DNA of 64,000 nt, taken from contig CAITSH010000400.1 in the NCBI GenBank assembly GCA_903895005.1, positions 1-64,000 on the forward strand, read 5' to 3'. Under the pieces are notes generated by a model, which was given only the letters and a program-made list of their open reading frames with translations, was not told where the DNA came from and ran no database searches. Shown here one piece after another: positions 60,032-64,000 of this stretch. Made by a program: the position numbers and the translations under genes. Source of the DNA: an uncultured Pseudomonadota bacterium (GTDB lineage Bacteria > Pseudomonadota > Gammaproteobacteria > Burkholderiales > SG8-39). The number at the start of each line of letters is the position of its first letter. Positions within the stretch are counted from its first letter, which is position 1.

Positions 60032-61018
60032 ATGTATCTACGCATGCGGCAGGCAGTCGTATCCGCCATGTCACTGGTTGCGGCTCTTGCGGTATTGCCA
60101 CATATAGTTCATGCCCAGGCGTGGCCGGCCAAACCAGTCCGAGTGATTGTGCCGTTTGCGCCGGGCGGATCGGCCGATACGCTCGGTCGTCTTGTGGCGC
60201 AAAAACTCGGCGAAAGCCTCCGTCAGACTTTTGTGGTCGAGAATCGCGGCGGCGCCGGGGGCGTGATCGGTTCCGAACTGGTCACGAAGGCGCCACCGGA
60301 CGGTTACACGCTGCTGATCTCGGGCGTGGCATCCCACTGCATTGCGCCGTCCATGTCCAGGGATTTTCCGTTCGATCCCCTGCGCGATTTCAGCCACATT
60401 GCGCTGTTCGGTGGTCCGCCGGGAGTGCTGGTGGTGCATCCGGGTGTGGCGGCAAGGGACCTGAAGGAGTTCATTGCCTTGCTCAAGGCGCAGCCGGGGA
60501 AGCTCAGTTACGGTTCGCCCGGAAATGGCACGCAGGGTCACTTGCTGGGCGAGAATTTGAAGCAGGTTGCCGGTGTTGAAATGACCCATGTGCCTTACAA
60601 GGGGGCAGGTCCTGCGGTTGCCGACATGATTGCCGGGCACGTCGTCGTCGGTTCGACGACCTTGTCGACTGCGGCTACGCAGATTCGCGCCGGCAAATTG
60701 CGTGCACTGGCGGTTAGTTCGGCAAAGCGTTTGCCCGATTTCCCGGATGTGCCGACCTACGCCGAACTTGGTTATCCGGAACTCACAGCGACCATCTGGT
60801 TTTCAATGTCGGGCCCCGCTGGTCTGCCGCGCGACATCGTAAATCGTCTCAATACCGAAGTCCGGCGGATATTGCAGCAGCCTGACGTGCGGGAACGGCT
60901 TCGTCCGGAGGGCATTGAGTACATGGATATGGACGCGCCGGCCTTCACGAATTATGTCGCGTCCGAGCTCAGACGCTGGGCGCCCGTCGTGCGGGCGGCG
61001 GGCGTCAGGGCGGATTAA
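60032..61018 (+). CDS. Bug/TctC-family periplasmic substrate-binding protein (TphC-like context)
   Basis: 328 aa from ATG 60032 with AAGGAC upstream; a GTG at 60014 would add six residues. Signal peptide to IVHAQ, then AWPAKPVRVIVPFAPGGSAD. The ligand loop is THVPYKGAGPAV. It opens a three-gene unit with a Rieske oxygenase and a PdxA-like dehydrogenase. TphC, the terephthalate-binding protein of Comamonas, belongs to this same family, so an aromatic dicarboxylate ligand is plausible. Confidence 0.92.
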   Translation: MYLRMRQAVVSAMSLVAALAVLPHIVHAQAWPAKPVRVIVPFAPGGSADTLGRLVAQKLGESLRQTFVVENRGGAGGVIGSELVTKAPPDGYTLLISGVASHCIAPSMSRDFPFDPLRDFSHIALFGGPPGVLVVHPGVAARDLKEFIALLKAQPGKLSYGSPGNGTQGHLLGENLKQVAGVEMTHVPYKGAGPAVADMIAGHVVVGSTTLSTAATQIRAGKLRALAVSSAKRLPDFPDVPTYAELGYPELTATIWFSMSGPAGLPRDIVNRLNTEVRRILQQPDVRERLRPEGIEYMDMDAPAFTNYVASELRRWAPVVRAAGVRAD

Positions 61019-61047
61019 CAAAACTAGTACAGGAAAGGGAACACGCA

Positions 61048-62331
61048 ATGCTGACGCAGGAACAAAATGAGCAGCTGACCCGCACTGGTCCGGGAACCTT
61101 GATGGGGGATTTGCTGCGACGTTACTGGGTGCCGGCGCTGTTGGTAGAGGAGATCGCGGAACCAGACGGGGCGCCGGTCAGGGTGCAATTACTGGGTGAA
61201 AAACTCATCGCATTTCGCGATAGCAGTGGCAAGGTGGGCGTACTTGACGAGTTTTGTGCACACCGGGGTGTTTCGCTCTGGTTTGGAAGGAACGAGGAGG
61301 GCGGACTGCGGTGTCCGTATCACGGCTGGAAGTACGACACGACCGGGCAGTGCATCGATCTACCTTCCGAGCCCGAGGAGACAGGCGTCCGCCGGGACAT
61401 GAAGATGACTTCGTACCCTGTGCTCGAGCAGGGTGGTGTGGTGTGGATTTACATGGGGCCGCCCGAGTTGCAGCCCGATCCGCCCGGGCTGGAATGGACG
61501 CTGGTCGCGCCCGAGCGAAGATTTGTGTCAAAGCGCTTGCAGGAGTGCAATTTCCTCCAGGCGATAGAAGGCGGTATCGACTCCAGTCACGTATCCTTTT
61601 TGCATGCCGGCGCTTTGCACAAGGATCCATTGTTTGTCGGGAGTCGCGGGAATGAGTACAACTTGCGCGACCGCATGCCGTTTTTTGATGTCGTGGAGTT
61701 TGATGGCGGATTGCTAGTAGGGGCTCGCCGCAATGCGGATGAGGGCCGCTACTATTGGCGAATAACACCCTGGATCATGCCCTGGCACACGATTATCCCG
61801 CCGCGCGCTGGGCATCCCTTGGGTGCCCATGTTTGGGTTCCCATTGATGACGAACACTGCTGGGCATGGAGCATTAATTATCATCCGGCCCGTGCGCTTA
61901 GCGAAAAGGAAGTAACGGCGATGCGCAACGGCGCCGGTATCCACGTGCAGTACGTGCCCGGCACGTACGTACCACTTGCGAACAAATCAAATGATTACCT
62001 CATGGACAGGGCGGGACAAAAACGCGGTGACACCTACAGCGGCGTGGAGGGTATTTCCATGCAGGACGCATCACTCCAGGAATCGATGGGGGCGCTGCAA
62101 AACCGGGAGAAGGAGCACCTGGTGCTTACGGACAAGGGTATCGTCGCCACGCGCGCGCGGCTGCTTAAGGCGGCCAGGCTTAACCGTGACGGCAAGCTCG
62201 TTCCCGCACTTGACGAAAAGTCGCAGCGAGTTCGTTCCTGCGCGATCGAGCTACCCCACGCGGTTCATTTCAAGGATGGCGCAATGCACGGGTTGTTTCG
62301 TGAACTTGACACCGATCCTGTGACGGTCTGA
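61048..62331 (+). CDS. Rieske oxygenase, phthalate 4,5-dioxygenase-like
   Basis: 427 aa with AGGAAAGG before ATG. Rieske ligands Cys70-His72 and Cys89-His92; iron ligands His181 and His186, with the normal bridging Asp178 (unlike the Glu in the oxygenase at 13.4 kb). CAHRGVSLWFGRNEEGGLRCPYHGWKYD and the long C-terminal region are typical of single-component-type phthalate/phenoxybenzoate oxygenases. The reductase is not adjacent. Its stop is followed one base later by the next gene. Confidence 0.9.
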   Translation: MLTQEQNEQLTRTGPGTLMGDLLRRYWVPALLVEEIAEPDGAPVRVQLLGEKLIAFRDSSGKVGVLDEFCAHRGVSLWFGRNEEGGLRCPYHGWKYDTTGQCIDLPSEPEETGVRRDMKMTSYPVLEQGGVVWIYMGPPELQPDPPGLEWTLVAPERRFVSKRLQECNFLQAIEGGIDSSHVSFLHAGALHKDPLFVGSRGNEYNLRDRMPFFDVVEFDGGLLVGARRNADEGRYYWRITPWIMPWHTIIPPRAGHPLGAHVWVPIDDEHCWAWSINYHPARALSEKEVTAMRNGAGIHVQYVPGTYVPLANKSNDYLMDRAGQKRGDTYSGVEGISMQDASLQESMGALQNREKEHLVLTDKGIVATRARLLKAARLNRDGKLVPALDEKSQRVRSCAIELPHAVHFKDGAMHGLFRELDTDPVTV

Positions 62332-62332
62332 C

Positions 62333-63331
62333 GTGGTCAAGCGTTTACCGCGTATCGCGATTGCTCTGGGCGATCCTGCCGGGATCGGTCCGGAAATCGC
62401 CCTGAAGGCCGCGCTTGACGAGCGCGTCCGCAGCATTTGCCTGCCACTTTTGGTGGGGGATCGCAGCGTTGTAACTGAGCATGCGCGGCTGTCCGGACTT
62501 GCCCCGCTTGTTCGCGGGTATTCGCAGGCTTCCGAGGTTGACTGGTCTGCCGACGGGCTCCCAATGCTTGAATTGGAACAATTCGCGGCGGAGCCATTCG
62601 CTCTGGGTGAGATTCGGGCGGCGCACGGCCGTGCCGCATGCGGCGCGGCGCGGGCGGCGATTCAGGCTGCAATGGATGGCGAGGTCGAGGCTGTCGTTGC
62701 AGCACCGCAGACGGAAACCGCGATCAAACTGGCTGGAATCGACTTTGACGGCTATCCGTCGTTTGTTGCACGCTGTACGGGCGTGGCGGCGGAGGATGCG
62801 TTTCTGATGATCTGCTTCGACAGCACGCGCATCGTTCACGCAACATTGCACGTAAGCCTAAGGGAGGCCATCGGCCTTGTGACCGGCGAGCGGATAACTG
62901 CAGTCATACAAGCGGCGGATACTGCGCTTCGGCGCATTGGCATCGCCGGGCCGCGGCTGGCCGTTTCAGGATTAAACCCGCATGCAAGCGAGGGCGGTTT
63001 GTTTGGGACTGAGGAGAACGAGATCATCGCGCCGGCTATCGCCGCGTCGCGGGAGCGCGGTATCGACGTCGATGGGCCGTTCGGCGCGGACACCATGTTT
63101 CACCAAACCGGTTACGATGCCTTTATCGTCATGCTCCATGACCAAGGGCATATCGCTGCCAAATTGCAGGCACGCAATCGAACGGCGGGTCTCACCATCG
63201 GTACCCCAGTTCTTTTTTCGTCAGTGGCGCACGGCAGCGGGCTCGATATCGCAGGGAAAAATCTTGCAAGCCCGGCGGCGGTGATCGAAGCGGTGGAGCG
63301 GCTTGCGGGGGCCGCCAGTTTAACGCGTTAA
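62333..63331 (+). CDS. PdxA-family dehydrogenase (possibly aromatic dihydrodiol dehydrogenase)
   Basis: 332 aa starting at GTG. ALGDPAGIGPEI, VSGLNPHASEGGLFG and MLHDQGHIAAK hold the conserved PdxA metal and substrate residues. PdxA itself makes vitamin B6 precursor, but family members such as TphB oxidise and decarboxylate cis-dihydrodiol dicarboxylates. Placed directly after a Rieske oxygenase and a Bug gene, the TphB-like role fits better than pyridoxal synthesis, where ksgA or pdxJ would be expected. Confidence 0.88.
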   Translation: MVKRLPRIAIALGDPAGIGPEIALKAALDERVRSICLPLLVGDRSVVTEHARLSGLAPLVRGYSQASEVDWSADGLPMLELEQFAAEPFALGEIRAAHGRAACGAARAAIQAAMDGEVEAVVAAPQTETAIKLAGIDFDGYPSFVARCTGVAAEDAFLMICFDSTRIVHATLHVSLREAIGLVTGERITAVIQAADTALRRIGIAGPRLAVSGLNPHASEGGLFGTEENEIIAPAIAASRERGIDVDGPFGADTMFHQTGYDAFIVMLHDQGHIAAKLQARNRTAGLTIGTPVLFSSVAHGSGLDIAGKNLASPAAVIEAVERLAGAASLTR

Positions 63332-64000
63332 AACGTCAATTTTCCGTTTACGATGACGGATACGCCGCGCCGGGGTGCCGTTTCGAAAAAGCGGCTGTTG
63401 GCGTCTGCGACGATGATCGATCCGATGTAGTCGATGTTGGTCAGGTTGTCGATGCGCAGCGTTTCGGTGAAACGCCACCCCTTGGCTTTCTGTTCCAGTC
63501 CGAAGCGCAGGTTGGTGACGGTGTAGGCGCCCGCGGCGTCGCTATTCTGGTCATCGACAAAAACCTGGCTGGCGTGACGTACTTCAAGTCCGGAATTGAA
63601 ACCGCTTGGCAGGTGCTGCCAGCGAAGTTCAGCATACGCGGAGGTGCGCGGCACGCCCGGAATCCGATTACCCGCAGCCACCGCCGGTGAAGTACCGCTG
63701 CTGAAGGCCTCGCTGTATTTTGCATCGACCACGGTGTAGGCCACCGAGGTATCAAAACCTGCCGGCAGTGCGGCCTGCCATGAAGCCTCCCAGCCCGAGC
63801 GCCGGGTTTTGCTGGCATTTTTGAAGCTCGCACGCCCGCCGGCGTTGACGTCGGTAACGATCTCATCCTGGGTACGTGTTTCAAACCGGACAAGGGTGAT
63901 GCGATGATCGGTGCCGAAGCGGCCCTTGAGCCCTAGCTCGTAGTTGTTGTTACGCCCGGGTTTTAGCGCGGTGTTCATGCCGGTAGCTCCGTTGCGATAG
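63328..64000 (-). CDS. TonB-dependent receptor, C-terminal part (runs off window)
   Basis: Open through the right edge; about 224 residues visible, in frame upstream of the internal Met at 63978. GLNPALKP-like GMNTALKPGRNNNYELG, repeated beta strands and a final VNGKLTF with C-terminal Phe are those of a TonB-dependent outer-membrane barrel. It is convergent with the PdxA-like gene, overlapping by four bases, and may import the compound that the adjacent catabolic unit uses. Confidence 0.9.
   Translation of the reverse strand, partial: YRNGATGMNTALKPGRNNNYELGLKGRFGTDHRITLVRFETRTQDEIVTDVNAGGRASFKNASKTRRSGWEASWQAALPAGFDTSVAYTVVDAKYSEAFSSGTSPAVAAGNRIPGVPRTSAYAELRWQHLPSGFNSGLEVRHASQVFVDDQNSDAAGAYTVTNLRFGLEQKAKGWRFTETLRIDNLTNIDYIGSIIVADANSRFFETAPRRGVSVIVNGKLTF

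Noticed and set aside
62333..63331. Assignment as pdxA of vitamin B6 synthesis
   Set aside because: The family match is real, but the catabolic neighbours favour a dihydrodiol-dehydrogenase-like role, so no gene symbol was given.
1..64000. CRISPR arrays, tRNA or rRNA genes
   Set aside because: No regularly spaced repeats, cloverleaf-like segments or rRNA signatures were seen on reading both strands.

Overview
The window is GC-rich, densely coded chromosomal DNA. The gene content (eight Bug/TctC periplasmic binding proteins, sox genes, Tat-exported molybdenum hydroxylases, Rieske oxygenases, an Anbu peptidase cluster) points to a betaproteobacterium, most likely Burkholderiales or a relative, with an oxidative life on aromatic and carboxylic acids. 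This assignment is inferred from gene families only; there is no rRNA or other phylogenetic marker.

Layout. 1-132: tail of an IS30-type transposase. 0.2-9.8 kb: a catabolic and uptake block with a lipoprotein hydrolase, a PrpF-type isomerase, a PcaD-like enol-lactonase, an orphan molybdopterin hydroxylase subunit and four TctC genes, the last broken by an 85-bp tandem duplication. 9.85-13.4 kb: another TctC, an MmgE/PrpD dehydratase-like protein and a 2-hydroxyacid dehydrogenase. 13.4-18.6 kb: a Rieske oxygenase diverging from a DUF1116 protein, a TetR regulator, a GlnT-type amide ligase and a flavodoxin, with an imperfect palindrome (possible operator) in the divergent region. 18.6-19.5 kb: cytochrome b561 and PepSY protein. 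19.8-24.7 kb: a two-gene IorAB-type molybdenum hydroxylase followed by soxXYZA, without soxB or soxCD. 24.8-27.7 kb: GST, TctC, methyltransferase. 27.8-29.9 kb: arsenic operon (arsR, two unrelated arsenate reductases, an aquaglyceroporin). 30-33.4 kb: a second GST and a second IorAB pair on the minus strand. 33.7-37.8 kb: ion channel, DUF2062 protein, ComEC.

37.8-50.5 kb (all minus strand) is the most striking part. Circularly permuted ATP-grasp, alpha-E, Anbu proteasome-like peptidase and transglutaminase/DUF2126 genes run straight into pgaA-pgaB-pgaC-pgaD for poly-N-acetylglucosamine. The transglutaminase stop overlaps the pgaA start, so the predicted peptide-tagging system and the biofilm polysaccharide system look transcriptionally and translationally linked.

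50.8-64 kb holds an unknown conserved-looking gene, an alpha/beta hydrolase, a membrane-anchored TAXI protein, MtfA, an LLM flavin oxidoreductase, TctC, a cold-shock protein with a long leader and clear terminator, an extradiol dioxygenase and SrkA kinase. It ends with a TctC/Rieske/PdxA-like set resembling terephthalate-type catabolism, facing a TonB-dependent receptor cut by the window edge. A small palindromic repeat family occurs at five places, four intergenic and one inside comEC. No tRNA, rRNA or CRISPR array was seen.
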